64,000 bases of DNA, taken from Rhodococcus opacus B4 (GTDB lineage: Bacteria > Actinomycetota > Actinomycetes > Mycobacteriales > Mycobacteriaceae). The position numbers and the translations under genes were made by a program. Location of the stretch: positions 7,440,001 through 7,504,000 of the forward strand of contig NC_012522.1 of assembly GCF_000010805.1 (NCBI RefSeq). Direction: 5' to 3'. Positions 17,968 through 27,405 of this stretch are shown one piece after another. Position 1 is the first letter of the stretch. Each line of letters starts with the position of its first letter. The notes under the pieces were generated by a model, which did not search any database, was not told where the DNA came from, and was given only the letters and a program-made list of their open reading frames with translations.

Positions 17968-20076
17968 TCAGACGCTCGCGACGCCCGGCGCCAGGAACCG
18001 CTTGCCGTTAACGGCCTCGGACGTGCCGGTGCGGTCCAGGTACGGCGTGATGCCGCCGTTCCAGAAGCCGAACCCGCCGCCGAGGATCAGGCAGAGGTCG
18101 ATGTCCTCGGCGGCCGCGACGACACCCTCGTCGAGCATGATCTGGATCTCCTCCGCGAACGCGCGCCGCGTCCGCTCGAGGACCTCCGCCGACGTCGACC
18201 CCTTGTCGCCCTGCTTCCACAGCGCCGCGACCTCGGGGTCGACGACCTGCTTGCCGTCGGCGCCATAGCTCCACACCGCCGGCTTCTTCGCCTCGACCAG
18301 CGCCTCGAGCCCGGGGGAGTTGTGGAACCGCTCCGGGTACGCCGCGGCGAGGGTCTCGCCGGTGTGCAACGCGACCGCGGGACCGACGAGCGCCAGCAGG
18401 GTGAACGGGGTCATCGGCATGCCGAGTTCGGCGATGGCGTTGTCGGCCACCTCGAACGGGGTGCCCTCGTCGACCGCGTTCATGACCTCGCCGAGGGTGC
18501 GGATCAGGAGCCGGTTGAAGACGAACCCGGGCAGGTCGGCGGAACCGACGGCCGACTTCTTCAGCGCCTTGGCGGTGGCGAATGCCGTTGCCAGGGTGGC
18601 GTCGTCGGTCTTCTGGCCCTTGATGACCTCGAGCAGCGGCAGCACGGCGACCGGGTTGAAGAAGTGGAAACCCACCACCCGCTCGGGGTGCAGCAGGTCC
18701 GCGGCCATCTCGGTGATCGACAGCGAGGACGTGTTGGTGGCGAGGATGGTCTCGGGGGCGATGTGCTCCTCGAGTTCCGCGAAGATCTTCTTCTTCAGGT
18801 CGAGGTTCTCGAATACCGCCTCGATCACGAAGTCGGTGTTCGCGAACGCGGCCTTGTCGAGCGAGCCGGACACGAGACCCTTCAGGCGGTTGGCGGCGTC
18901 GGGGGACAGCCTGCCCTTGCCCTGGAGCTTGTCGATCTCGCCGTGGACGTAGCCGACGCCCTTGTCGATGCGCTCCTGGTCGATGTCGGTGAGGACGACC
19001 GGCACCTTCAGCTGACGGACGAACAGCATCGCGAGCTGGCTGGCCATCAGGCCGGCACCGACGATGCCGACGCCGGTGACCTTGCGGGCGAGGGACTTGT
19101 CGGGTGCGCCGGCGGGCCGCTTGGCCCGCTTGTTCACCAGGTCGAACGCGTACAGGCCCGCGCGGAGCTCGTCGGCGAGCAGCAGGTCGGCGAGCGCCTC
19201 GTCCTCGGCGGCGAAGCCCTTGTCGAGTGATGCGGGGTCGGTGAGGTCGGTGGTCCGGGCCAGCTCGAGGAGTTCGACGGCCTTGACCGGTCCGGGTGCG
19301 TTGTTCTTGGTCTTGCCCTCGACGATCGCCTTCGCGCGGGCGATCGCCTCGTCCCACCCCTTGCCCCGGTCGATCTCGGGACGCGCGGGGGTGATCTCTC
19401 CGGCCAGGACCTGTCCGGCCCAGGCGAACGACTGCTCGAGGAAGTCGGCCGAACCGAACACCGCGTCGACGACGCCGAGTTCGAGGGCCTTCTTCGGGGT
19501 GAGCGTCCGGTTCTGGTTCAGCGCGTTCTCGAGGACGACGGTGACGGCGTTCGAGGGGCCGATGAGGTTGGGCAGCAACTGCGTTCCGCCCCAGCCCGGG
19601 ACCAGTCCCAGGAATGTCTCGGGCAGGCCCAGCGCGCCCGCGCTTTCGGAGGCGGTGCGGTAGTGGCTGTGCAGCGCGACCTCGAGCCCGCCGCCGAGCG
19701 CGACGCCGTTGACGAACGCGAACGTCGGCACGGACGACTCGCGCAGCCGGCGGAACACCTTGTGCCCGAGGCGGCCGAGTTCGAGCGCCTGGTCACGGTT
19801 CGCGATGCTCGGGACGCCCTTGAGATCCGCCCCGGCGGCGAAGATGAAGGGTTTGCCGGTGATCGCGATCGCGACGGGGTGGGCGGCGAACGCCTCGTCC
19901 AGGGCGGCGTCGAGGGCAGCCAGGCCACCCGGGCCGAACGACGACGGCTTGGTGTGGTCGAAACCGTTGTCGAGGGTGATCAGCGCGACCGGGCCCTCGA
20001 TGCCCGGTACCGCGACGACCTTGGTGTACGCGTTGGTCACGACCTCGTCGGCGAATGCCGTTGCAATGTCGGTCAT
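17968..20076 (-). CDS. fadB: Trifunctional-type 3-hydroxyacyl-CoA dehydrogenase / enoyl-CoA hydratase
   Basis: A 702-residue FadB-type protein for two beta-oxidation steps. The N-terminal crotonase domain shows the oxyanion motif FIFAAGADLKG and the glutamate in GLPETFLGLVPGWGGTQ. The dehydrogenase part has the NAD motif GIVGAGLMASQLA (about residue 330), the ATNTSSLSI stretch and the catalytic histidine in GFHFFNPV, followed by two C-terminal 3HCDH domains. It begins directly after the thiolase gene with no intergenic base, so the two subunits are made together as an alpha2beta2-type complex. Confidence 0.93.
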   Translation of the reverse strand: MTDIATAFADEVVTNAYTKVVAVPGIEGPVALITLDNGFDHTKPSSFGPGGLAALDAALDEAFAAHPVAIAITGKPFIFAAGADLKGVPSIANRDQALELGRLGHKVFRRLRESSVPTFAFVNGVALGGGLEVALHSHYRTASESAGALGLPETFLGLVPGWGGTQLLPNLIGPSNAVTVVLENALNQNRTLTPKKALELGVVDAVFGSADFLEQSFAWAGQVLAGEITPARPEIDRGKGWDEAIARAKAIVEGKTKNNAPGPVKAVELLELARTTDLTDPASLDKGFAAEDEALADLLLADELRAGLYAFDLVNKRAKRPAGAPDKSLARKVTGVGIVGAGLMASQLAMLFVRQLKVPVVLTDIDQERIDKGVGYVHGEIDKLQGKGRLSPDAANRLKGLVSGSLDKAAFANTDFVIEAVFENLDLKKKIFAELEEHIAPETILATNTSSLSITEMAADLLHPERVVGFHFFNPVAVLPLLEVIKGQKTDDATLATAFATAKALKKSAVGSADLPGFVFNRLLIRTLGEVMNAVDEGTPFEVADNAIAELGMPMTPFTLLALVGPAVALHTGETLAAAYPERFHNSPGLEALVEAKKPAVWSYGADGKQVVDPEVAALWKQGDKGSTSAEVLERTRRAFAEEIQIMLDEGVVAAAEDIDLCLILGGGFGFWNGGITPYLDRTGTSEAVNGKRFLAPGVASV

Positions 20077-21285
20077 CTACTTGGCTCCATCGAAGTTCGG
20101 GTTCTCCCAGATCACGGTTCCGCCCATACCCAGACCGATGCACATCGTGGTCAGGCCGTAGCGGACGTCGGGGCGCTGGGCGAATTGGCGGGACAGCTGG
20201 GTCATCAGGCGGACACCGGAGGACGCGAGGGGGTGGCCGCACGCGATGGCGCCGCCCCACTGGTTGACTCGCGGATCGTCGTCGGCGATGCCGTAGTGCT
20301 CGAGGAACGCGAGGACCTGGACGGCGAACGCCTCGTTGATCTCGAACAGGCCGATGTCCTCGATCTTCAGACCGGTACGGGCCAGCAGTTTTTCGGTGGC
20401 GGGCACCGGCCCGATGCCCATGACAGCGGGGTCGACGCCCTGGAACGCGAATCCGACCATGCGCATGCCGATCGGCAGCCCGAGTTCGACGGCGGTGTCC
20501 TCACCGGCGAGGAGAGCGGCGGTGGCGCCGTCGTTCAGACCGGCCGCGTTGCCCGCGGTGATGCGGCCCGCGGGACGGAACGGCGTCTTCAGCTTCGCGA
20601 GGTCCTCGATCGTGGTGCCCGGGCGCGGCGGCTCGTCCTCGGTGGCCAGTCCCCAGCCCGCGGCGGAGCGGGTGGCGACGGGTACGAGGGTGTCGGCGAT
20701 GAAGCCGGCCTTGCGGGCGGCCTCGTACTTGTTCTGGCTGGCGACGGCGTACGCGTCGGTGCGGTCCTTGGTGATGGTGGGGAACCGGTCGTGGAGGTTC
20801 TCGGCCGTGTTGCCCATGACGAGTGCGCTGGGGTCGACGAGGCGATCGGCGAGGAACCGGGGGTTCGGGTCGGCGCCCTCACCCATCGGGTGGTGTCCCA
20901 TGTGCTCGACGCCGCCGGCGATCACCACGTCGTACTGGCCGAAGCCGATGCCCGAGGCGGTGGTGGTGACGGACGTCATGGCGCCCGCGCACATGCGGTC
21001 GATGGCGAAACCGGGAACCGTCTCGGGGAGCCCGGCCAGGATCGCGGCCGTGCGGCCGATGGTGAGGCCCTGGTCGCCCGTCTGCGTGGTCGCGGCGATG
21101 GCGACCTCGTCGATGCGTGCGGGGTCGAGCTGCGGGTTGCGGCGAAGCAGCTCACGGATGGTCTTGACGACGAGGTCGTCCGCGCGGGTCTCCGCGTACA
21201 TGCCCTTGGGGCCGGCCTTGCCGAACGGAGTGCGGATGCCGTCGACGAATACGACGTTGCGTTGAGTTGTGGTGGATGGAGCCAC
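20077..21285 (-). CDS. fadA: Acetyl-CoA acyltransferase (beta-oxidation thiolase)
   Basis: A 402-residue thiolase that cleaves 3-ketoacyl-CoA with CoA. The acyl-accepting cysteine is in DRMCAGAMTSV (near residue 95), the GHPLASSG motif holds the histidine and the second cysteine lies in TTMCIGLGMGG. The GTG start at 21285 is chosen because AGGAGG stands seven bases upstream; an upstream ATG lacks a ribosome site. It is first in the fadA-fadB operon and is preceded by a palindrome at 21363-21378 that may be its operator. Confidence 0.93.
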   Translation of the reverse strand: MAPSTTTQRNVVFVDGIRTPFGKAGPKGMYAETRADDLVVKTIRELLRRNPQLDPARIDEVAIAATTQTGDQGLTIGRTAAILAGLPETVPGFAIDRMCAGAMTSVTTTASGIGFGQYDVVIAGGVEHMGHHPMGEGADPNPRFLADRLVDPSALVMGNTAENLHDRFPTITKDRTDAYAVASQNKYEAARKAGFIADTLVPVATRSAAGWGLATEDEPPRPGTTIEDLAKLKTPFRPAGRITAGNAAGLNDGATAALLAGEDTAVELGLPIGMRMVGFAFQGVDPAVMGIGPVPATEKLLARTGLKIEDIGLFEINEAFAVQVLAFLEHYGIADDDPRVNQWGGAIACGHPLASSGVRLMTQLSRQFAQRPDVRYGLTTMCIGLGMGGTVIWENPNFDGAK

Positions 21286-21362
21286 GCGAATTCCTCCTGA
21301 TGGAGCAGTTTGGTTCCGGATCACGGCCAGGCGTCCGGCCTCCAGACCAGCGTACCCCTCGC

Positions 21363-21378
21363 GTTACTCGCGGGTAAC
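21363..21378 (-). promoter_or_regulatory. Palindrome upstream of fadA (possible TetR-type operator)
   Basis: GTTACTCGCGGGTAAC is an imperfect palindrome (14 of 16 positions symmetric) about 80 bases ahead of the fadA start. Its size and shape fit a TetR-family operator, as expected for fatty-acid degradation genes. The regulator cannot be named. Confidence 0.45.
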
Positions 21379-21434
21379 TTAATGGGTACCTCATCGGGAA
21401 TTCACGCGCTCACCCCGCGTGTCGGTGCGCAGGG

Positions 21435-22721
21435 TCAGTCGTCGCCGGCGCCCTTCTGCTCGGCCGCGGCGCGCAGCGCGGTCGCCAGCCGGGGCACCGT
21501 CAGCATCCGCTGCCACGGTCGCGCCCCGCCCGCGTCGAGCACCCGGTCGATCGCCGCCTCGGCGCCGTCCTCGGGAACCGACCAGTCCCAGCACAGCCTG
21601 CGGACGAGTTCCGGGGTTACCAGGTTTTCCACCGGCACCGACACCTCCGCCCCGAGGGCGGCCAGCGCGGCGCGGGCGGCGGTCAGGCGTTCGGCAGCGT
21701 CGGGGTCGTGCCGCGCCCACCGGCTCGCCGGCGGCGGTCCGGTGAACGGCGGGGTCTTCGGGGGTAGTTCGGAGTCCGGTAGCGCCCGCGCATCCTCGAG
21801 CGCCTGCAACCAGATCCGGGAATGCCGCCGCTGCCGGGGACCGCCGAACACCGGCAGCGCCCGCAGCGCCTCGATGCTCCGGGGGTCCTTCGTCGCGGCG
21901 TCGATGATCGCCGAATCCGGAAGCACCCGGCTGGGGGAGACGTCGCGTTTGCGGGCCAGGTCCTCACGGGCCTGCCACAGCGAGCGCACGGCGGCGAGCT
22001 GCCGCTGCGTCTTCAGTGACGTGATGTGCGACGTCCGCCGCCAGCGGTCGGGCTTGGGCCGCGGTGGCCCGGCGAGCCGGATGTGCTCGAATTCCTGTGC
22101 CGCCCAATCGCTCTTGCCCTGCTCTCCGAGTTCCGCGGCCATCGCGTTCCGCAACTCGACCAGGACCTCGACGTCGAGGGCCGCGTAGTTCAGCCACGTG
22201 TCGGGCAGCGGCCGCTTCGACCAGTCGGCGGCGCCGTGGCCCTTTCGCAGTTCGAAGCCGAGGGTCCGCTCGACGATCGCGGCGAGGCCGACCCGTTCGA
22301 ACCCGGCGAGGCGCCCCGCGAGTTCGGTGTCGAACAGCGTCGCCGGCGCGAGGCCGATCTCCGCGAGCCCCGGCAGATCCTGGTCGGCGGAGTGCAGGAT
22401 CCATTCCAGCGGGTTGATCACCTCCGCCAGTGGGGCGAGATCGGCGGCGGTGGGAATCGGGTCGAGGAGCACCGTCCCCGCCCCCTCCCGGCGCAGCTGC
22501 ACGAGATACGCCCGCGCCGAGTAGCGGAAGCCGGACGCCCGCTCGGCGTCGACCGCCAGCGGCCCGGTGCCCTCGCTCAGCGCGGCCGCGGCCTTCGCGA
22601 CACCCTCCGCGGTGGTCACCACGTCGGGTACGCCGTCCCGGGGTGCGAGCAGGGGTACTACCTGCCTGCCGGGTTCTTCGGCGGGGACGGGTGACGAGGC
22701 GTCGTCGGTGACTTCGGACAT
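21435..22721 (-). CDS. RNase D-like 3'-5' exonuclease with HRDC domains
   Basis: A 428-residue protein. The DEDD exonuclease domain covers residues about 30-210: motif I is AVDAERA (D-x-E), motif II is HSADQDLPGL and motif III is LNYAALDVEVLVELR (Y-x3-D). HRDC helical regions follow (about 230-420), the first containing WQAREDLARKRDVSPSRVLPD in pieces. It probably trims structured RNAs such as tRNA precursors. It is the likely counterpart of Rv2681. No partner genes overlap it. Confidence 0.88.
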   Translation of the reverse strand: MSEVTDDASSPVPAEEPGRQVVPLLAPRDGVPDVVTTAEGVAKAAAALSEGTGPLAVDAERASGFRYSARAYLVQLRREGAGTVLLDPIPTAADLAPLAEVINPLEWILHSADQDLPGLAEIGLAPATLFDTELAGRLAGFERVGLAAIVERTLGFELRKGHGAADWSKRPLPDTWLNYAALDVEVLVELRNAMAAELGEQGKSDWAAQEFEHIRLAGPPRPKPDRWRRTSHITSLKTQRQLAAVRSLWQAREDLARKRDVSPSRVLPDSAIIDAATKDPRSIEALRALPVFGGPRQRRHSRIWLQALEDARALPDSELPPKTPPFTGPPPASRWARHDPDAAERLTAARAALAALGAEVSVPVENLVTPELVRRLCWDWSVPEDGAEAAIDRVLDAGGARPWQRMLTVPRLATALRAAAEQKGAGDD

Positions 22722-22770
22722 GACAGCTGACTCTACGTCTCTTCGGGATTCCCGCAGCGCACCGGCGGGT

Positions 22771-24165
22771 TCACGGCCGGTTCTCCGCTGCCTCGACGAG
22801 CTCGTCCAGGGCGGCCGGAAATGCGTCGACGAGGTCCCAGAGGTGGGGCGCGAGTTCCGGGCAGCTCATCAGGCCGACGTCGAGTTGACCGTTCAGCGAC
22901 ATCACCGTCACGTTGAGCCCCGCGCCGTGGAAGATCGGGCCCAGCGGATACATCGCCCGGATCAGGGCGCCCAGGAAGTACAGCGGGACCGCAGGCCCCG
23001 GCACATTGGAGATCACCAGGTTGTGGACCACCGGATGCCGTTCCGCCAGGCCGAGGGTCGAGTAGAGGCGCATCGCGGTGCCGAACACGGCCTGGCCGGC
23101 GAACTGGGACCAGTCCTGGAGCAGGCTCGCGCCGAGGGTCTCGTTGTGTTCCTTGGACGTCGAGTTGTGCTCGCCGATCGCCAGCAGGCGTTCGGCGGGG
23201 TCCTCGATCTGGGTGCCGAGTTGAGTGAACATCCCGGACACCTGGTTGGTGCCGGGCCGGTCCGATTTCCCGTGGACCGAGACCGGGACGATCGCGACCA
23301 GCGACTTGTCGGGCAGTTCCCTGCGGTTCTGCAGGTACTTCCGCAGGGCGCCCGAGCACAGGGCGAGGACGACGTCGTTGACCGTGACGTCGAACGCGTT
23401 CTTGACCGTCTTGACCTTCGCCAGGTCGAGTTGGGTGAACGCGAGATTGCGGTGACTGGTCAGCGTGCCGTTGAGGGACGTGCGCGGTGCGGTGAACGGC
23501 GCCGGCATCGCCTCGCCGCGCCGGGCCCGGCCGATCCAGCGGGGCAGCAGCGTCAGGCTCTGCGGGACGATCCTCAGCAGTTTCGCGGGCCGGGAGGCGA
23601 CCGCGAGCAGCCCGCCCACGGCGATGTCGAGCGTGCTCGCCTGCCCCGCGCTCTCGGCGGAGTCGTCGCGCTCGGGGCGCGGGGCGTCCGGTTCGAGGCC
23701 GCACAGCTGGGCCATCATGTTCGCGCCGGTGATCCCGTCGACGCCGGCGTGGTGCATCTTCGACATCACGGCGACCGCACCGTCCTCGAGGCCCTCGATC
23801 ACCCACATCTCCCACAGCGGCCGGGCGCGGTCGAGGGGAATGCCCGCGATGTCGCCGCACAGTTCGGCCAACTCGTCGCGCCCGCCGGGGGCGGGAAGAG
23901 CCACGCGGTGGCAGTGCCGGTCGATGTCGAAGTCGGTGTCCTCGACCCATACCGGGTGGTCGAGGTTGAACCGGGAGTCCTGCAGCTTGCGCCGGAACGA
24001 GGGAATCGCCTCGGTGCGGGCGCCGAGTTCGGCCCTGAACCCGGCGAACGTGTAGCCGCCCGGAATCGTCGAGACGTCGAGAACGATGACTCCGCAGACG
24101 TGGAGGAGTTGCGTCGACGTTTCGAGATAGAGAAAGGACGCGTCGAGACCGCTGAGTCGCTGCAT
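22771..24165 (-). CDS. WS/DGAT-family wax ester synthase / diacylglycerol acyltransferase
   Basis: A 464-residue acyltransferase that transfers acyl-CoA to diacylglycerol or fatty alcohols. The catalytic motif HHAGVDG is at residues 138-144, the N-terminus MQRLSGLDASFLYLET is typical, and the NxxSNVPGP-type motif appears as NLVISNVPGP near residue 390. There is no ribosome site before the ATG; instead TAGTAT (24172-24177, minus) lies six bases upstream, so the mRNA is probably leaderless. A KstR-type palindrome overlaps this -10. It diverges from an HSL-type esterase with the same box. Confidence 0.92.
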   Translation of the reverse strand: MQRLSGLDASFLYLETSTQLLHVCGVIVLDVSTIPGGYTFAGFRAELGARTEAIPSFRRKLQDSRFNLDHPVWVEDTDFDIDRHCHRVALPAPGGRDELAELCGDIAGIPLDRARPLWEMWVIEGLEDGAVAVMSKMHHAGVDGITGANMMAQLCGLEPDAPRPERDDSAESAGQASTLDIAVGGLLAVASRPAKLLRIVPQSLTLLPRWIGRARRGEAMPAPFTAPRTSLNGTLTSHRNLAFTQLDLAKVKTVKNAFDVTVNDVVLALCSGALRKYLQNRRELPDKSLVAIVPVSVHGKSDRPGTNQVSGMFTQLGTQIEDPAERLLAIGEHNSTSKEHNETLGASLLQDWSQFAGQAVFGTAMRLYSTLGLAERHPVVHNLVISNVPGPAVPLYFLGALIRAMYPLGPIFHGAGLNVTVMSLNGQLDVGLMSCPELAPHLWDLVDAFPAALDELVEAAENRP

Positions 24166-24174
24166 GAACCAATA

Positions 24175-24190
24175 CTAGAACACGTTCTAG
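24175..24190 (-). promoter_or_regulatory. KstR-type operator at the WS/DGAT promoter
   Basis: CTAGAACACGTTCTAG fits the published KstR (cholesterol-degradation TetR repressor) pattern TnnAACnnGTTnnA exactly. It overlaps the presumed -10 of the WS/DGAT gene, ten bases from its start codon, a position suited to repression. Confidence 0.65.
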
Positions 24191-24306
24191 AAGGTGGTGC
24201 ACCGAATCGCGGAACGACGAGGTCCGCGCGACAGCGAACCGGGGAGACGCCGCTCCGGATCGTTCTCGATTCGCCTGCGTGGGAACGGGGCGGGCAACCG
24301 GTCCAT

Positions 24307-24320
24307 TAGAACATGTTCTA
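24307..24320 (+). promoter_or_regulatory. KstR-type operator ahead of the esterase gene
   Basis: TAGAACATGTTCTA is a perfect 14-base palindrome fitting TnnAACnnGTTnnA, twelve bases ahead of the esterase start. With the box at 24175 it brackets the divergent promoter region, so both genes should respond to the same repressor. Confidence 0.65.
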
Positions 24321-24331
24321 CGGTTGGAGGT

Positions 24332-25582
24332 ATGACCCGAGGCTTCGTTCTCCGGCAGGCCGTCGGCGCCGCACTCGCCGCCAACGCCCTGCGTCCCCTG
24401 CCCGGTGCGCCCACCTCGGTGGTCGCCTTCTTCTCGGGGTGGCTCACCACCGAACTCGCACCCCACCTCCTCGCCGTGACCGCCGCCGACGCGGCCCAGC
24501 ACGCCGCCCGTCGCGGAACGCGGACCCGCAGCGACCGCGTCGGTCTCGCGCTGGCCGCCGCCACCGCCGCCGGGCTCGCCGCCGTCATCGCCACCGGCCG
24601 GGGCGCCGGAGCCGAAGCGGAATCCGCGCTCGTCGAGACGCTCGGCGAGAACTACACCGACCGCGACAACGCCATCGACCACCCGGGGCGACCCGTGTGG
24701 CGGCAACTCCTCAACCCGTTCTGGATGCGGAACAAGGCCGTCACCCGGGTCCGCAACCTCGCGTACGGACCGGGCGGGCGCCGGGCCCGCCTCGACATCT
24801 ACCACCGGCAGGATCGGCCGTCGACGAGCCCGGTCCTCCTCCAGATCCACGGCGGCGGCTGGGTGATCGGGAACAAGGATCAACAGGGTCTGCCGCTGAT
24901 GCTCGAGATGGCATCCCGGGGATGGGTGTGCGCGGCCGTCAACTACCCGCTGTCGCCGAAGGCGAAGTGGCCGGAACACCTCGTAGCGATCAAGCAGGCC
25001 CTGGCCTGGCTCCGGGAGCACGTCGAGGAATACGGCGGCAACCCCGACTTCATCGCCGTCACCGGCGGTTCCGCGGGCGGCCACCTCGCCGCCATGGTCG
25101 GACTCACCGCGAACGACAGTCGGCTGCAGCCCGGATTCGAGGACGTGGACACGTCGGTCCAGGCGTGTGTCCCGTACTACGGCGTCTACGACATCGCCGG
25201 CGACACCGGAATCAAGGCGGTCCTCCAGCGCGTGCACTCCGGACTGATGCCGATGGTGCTCGGTAGGAACGCCGTGTTCCCTGACGACTACCGGGCCGCG
25301 TCGCCGCTCGCGCACCTCCGGGCGGACGCGCCACCGTTCTTCGTGATCCACGGGACGAGCGATTCGCTCATTCCCGTCGCCGAGGCGCGGGTCTTCGTCG
25401 ACGAACTGCGGCAGGTGTCCGAGAACCCCGTCGTCTACGCGGAACTGAAGGGCGCGCAGCATGCGTTCGACGTGTTCCCCTCGATCCGCAGCATCTCCGT
25501 GACGCAGGCGGTCGGGCGGTTCCTGGAATGGTCGCGCAGCGCCACCACCGACGTCCCCGCGGCGGGCACGGAATCGGCCTGA
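24332..25582 (+). CDS. Alpha/beta-hydrolase, HSL-type lipase/esterase
   Basis: A 416-residue hydrolase. A helical N-terminal part of about 110 residues is followed by the hormone-sensitive-lipase-type catalytic domain: oxyanion motif HGGGWVIG (about residue 172), nucleophile elbow GGSAGGH, acid in GTSDSLIPV and histidine in AQHAFDV. It probably hydrolyses acyl esters or acylglycerols. ATG 24332 is chosen because TTGGAGG precedes it; longer readings run through the operator. It is divergent from the WS/DGAT acyltransferase, pairing an ester-making with an ester-breaking enzyme; M. tuberculosis lipO/Rv1425 may be a similar pair (from memory). Confidence 0.88.
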   Translation: MTRGFVLRQAVGAALAANALRPLPGAPTSVVAFFSGWLTTELAPHLLAVTAADAAQHAARRGTRTRSDRVGLALAAATAAGLAAVIATGRGAGAEAESALVETLGENYTDRDNAIDHPGRPVWRQLLNPFWMRNKAVTRVRNLAYGPGGRRARLDIYHRQDRPSTSPVLLQIHGGGWVIGNKDQQGLPLMLEMASRGWVCAAVNYPLSPKAKWPEHLVAIKQALAWLREHVEEYGGNPDFIAVTGGSAGGHLAAMVGLTANDSRLQPGFEDVDTSVQACVPYYGVYDIAGDTGIKAVLQRVHSGLMPMVLGRNAVFPDDYRAASPLAHLRADAPPFFVIHGTSDSLIPVAEARVFVDELRQVSENPVVYAELKGAQHAFDVFPSIRSISVTQAVGRFLEWSRSATTDVPAAGTESA

Positions 25583-26176
25583 CTACTTGCCGCCGAGGGT
25601 CTTCAGCTGCGCGACCCCGGCGGGCGGCAGGCCCGCGGCGTACGCCAGCACCTCGCAGAACGCCTCGACGTGCGTGGCCAGTTCGACCGACGTCGCCGTC
25701 CACGACGCGCGCAGTTCCAGCTGATGCGCGTGCGGGGGACCGGCGATGTCGCCGTACCGCACCGACGTCGTCGCGGTGACCGTCCCGCCGAGCGCGTTGA
25801 GGGGTTCGTGACGTGACTCCAGAGCGTCGACGAGCCAGCTCCATGCCACTTCGGGAAGCAGCGGGTCGGACGCCACGGCCGCGTCGAGGTCGGCCTGAAT
25901 GTAGGCGACCAGCCGCATCGTGCCGTTCCAGGCCTCGTCACCCTCGGGGTCGAACAGGAGGATCAACCTGCCGAACGCGTCGCCCTCGCTCTGTTCGGCG
26001 ACGACCCCGGTGTCCTCGTGCACGACCTCGGCGCCGACGGCGTAGCTGAACGGCGCGAGTCGTTGCGGAGGCCGGATGGGGCCCACCTCGATGTCCGCAC
26101 GGACCTGCGCGGAATTCATCGCTTCGACGGCGGCGCGGAACTCGGCCGGTTCGGCGGGCGATCCCGAAGTCGTCAC
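25583..26176 (-). CDS. DUF3000 family protein
   Basis: A 197-residue actinobacterial protein of unknown function, recognised from [17 protein letters not shown] text (here [13 protein letters not shown]), [17 protein letters not shown] and the C-terminal PPAGVAQL. No signal or membrane segment is visible. The start is taken at GTG 26176; upstream codons give unlike sequence. It is divergent from hemE, and the same order (DUF3000 gene next to the RNase D-like gene and near hemE) holds in M. tuberculosis, where it is Rv2680. Confidence 0.8.
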   Translation of the reverse strand: MTTSGSPAEPAEFRAAVEAMNSAQVRADIEVGPIRPPQRLAPFSYAVGAEVVHEDTGVVAEQSEGDAFGRLILLFDPEGDEAWNGTMRLVAYIQADLDAAVASDPLLPEVAWSWLVDALESRHEPLNALGGTVTATTSVRYGDIAGPPHAHQLELRASWTATSVELATHVEAFCEVLAYAAGLPPAGVAQLKTLGGK

Positions 26177-26307
26177 AGCCCGGGACGTTAGACCCGGACC
26201 CTCGTTTCTCGTCGGAGGCGCGCCGAGCAGGGCCGATCGGCGGCGGAGCCGCGGCATGGCAGCATGAGAGCTGCCGAAATTCGAGCAGGCAGAGAGCGCG
26301 AGGACCG

Positions 26308-27405
26308 ATGAGCGGGTTGGAAAGCACCAATGCAGGCATGAGCGAACGGGCGACGTACGCCGCGAGGCGGGTGCTCCCCGACGCACCCCTCCTGGCGGCC
26401 GCCGAAGGGCGCGCTCCCGGCCGGCGCCCGGTGTGGTTCATGCGGCAGGCGGGCCGCTCGCTTCCCGAGTACCGCGAGATCCGGTCGGGGATCGGCATGC
26501 TGGAGTCGTGCTTCGATCCGGCTCTGGTCTGCGAGATCACCATGCAGCCCGTGCGCAGGCACGGCGTCGACGCGGCGATCCTGTTCTCCGACATCGTGGT
26601 GCCGCTCAAGGCCGCCGGCATCGATCTCGACATCGTGGCCGGCACCGGTCCCGTCGTCGCGAATCCGGTCCGGTCGATCGCGGACGTCGCCGCCCTGCCC
26701 CGCCTCGTACCCGAGGAGGTCGGCGCGGTCGCGCAGGCCGTGCAGCTGCTCACCGCGGAACTCGGTTCGACGCCGCTGATCGGTTTCGCCGGTGCCCCGT
26801 TCACCCTCGCCTCGTACCTGGTCGAGGGCGGCCCGAGCCGCAACCACGAGCGCACGAAGGCGCTCATGCACTCCGACCCCAAGACGTGGCACGCGCTGCT
26901 CGGCACCCTCGCCGACACGACCATCACGTTCCTGCAGGCGCAGCTGCGTGCCGGCGTCGACGCGATCCAGCTGTTCGACTCGTGGGCGGGCGCGCTGTCG
27001 CTGGCCGAGTACCGGGAATTCGTGCTGCCCCACTCCGAGCGGGTGTTCGCGGAAGTGGAGAGCGCGAAGGTGCCGCGGATCCACTTCGGTGTCGGAACCG
27101 GTGAACTGCTCGGCGCGATGGGCGAGGCCGGCGCCGACGTCGTCGGCGTCGACTGGCGCATCCCCCTGGACGTCGCGGCGCGCCGGGTCGGCCCGGGCAA
27201 GGCGCTGCAGGGAAACCTCGACCCCGCGGTGCTGTTCGCGGGATCGGCGGCCGTCGAGAAGCAGGTGCGCCGCATCACCGCGGAGGCCGACGCCGCCCTC
27301 GCCGCAGGCGCCACGGGACACATCTTCAACCTCGGGCACGGCGTCCTGCCCGACACCGACCCGGGCGCGCTGACCGCGCTGGTCGAGTTGGTGCACTCCC
27401 TGTGA
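26308..27405 (+). CDS. hemE: Uroporphyrinogen decarboxylase
   Basis: A 365-residue enzyme that removes four carboxyl groups from uroporphyrinogen III to give coproporphyrinogen III. The signature [16 protein letters not shown] is near residue 45, with FSDIVVPL and [17 protein letters not shown] further on. GAGGACC precedes ATG 26308; an internal ATG at 26338 is possible but lacks a good ribosome site. Its stop overlaps the GTG of hemY. First gene of the hemE-hemY-hemQ operon. Confidence 0.95.
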   Translation: MSGLESTNAGMSERATYAARRVLPDAPLLAAAEGRAPGRRPVWFMRQAGRSLPEYREIRSGIGMLESCFDPALVCEITMQPVRRHGVDAAILFSDIVVPLKAAGIDLDIVAGTGPVVANPVRSIADVAALPRLVPEEVGAVAQAVQLLTAELGSTPLIGFAGAPFTLASYLVEGGPSRNHERTKALMHSDPKTWHALLGTLADTTITFLQAQLRAGVDAIQLFDSWAGALSLAEYREFVLPHSERVFAEVESAKVPRIHFGVGTGELLGAMGEAGADVVGVDWRIPLDVAARRVGPGKALQGNLDPAVLFAGSAAVEKQVRRITAEADAALAAGATGHIFNLGHGVLPDTDPGALTALVELVHSL

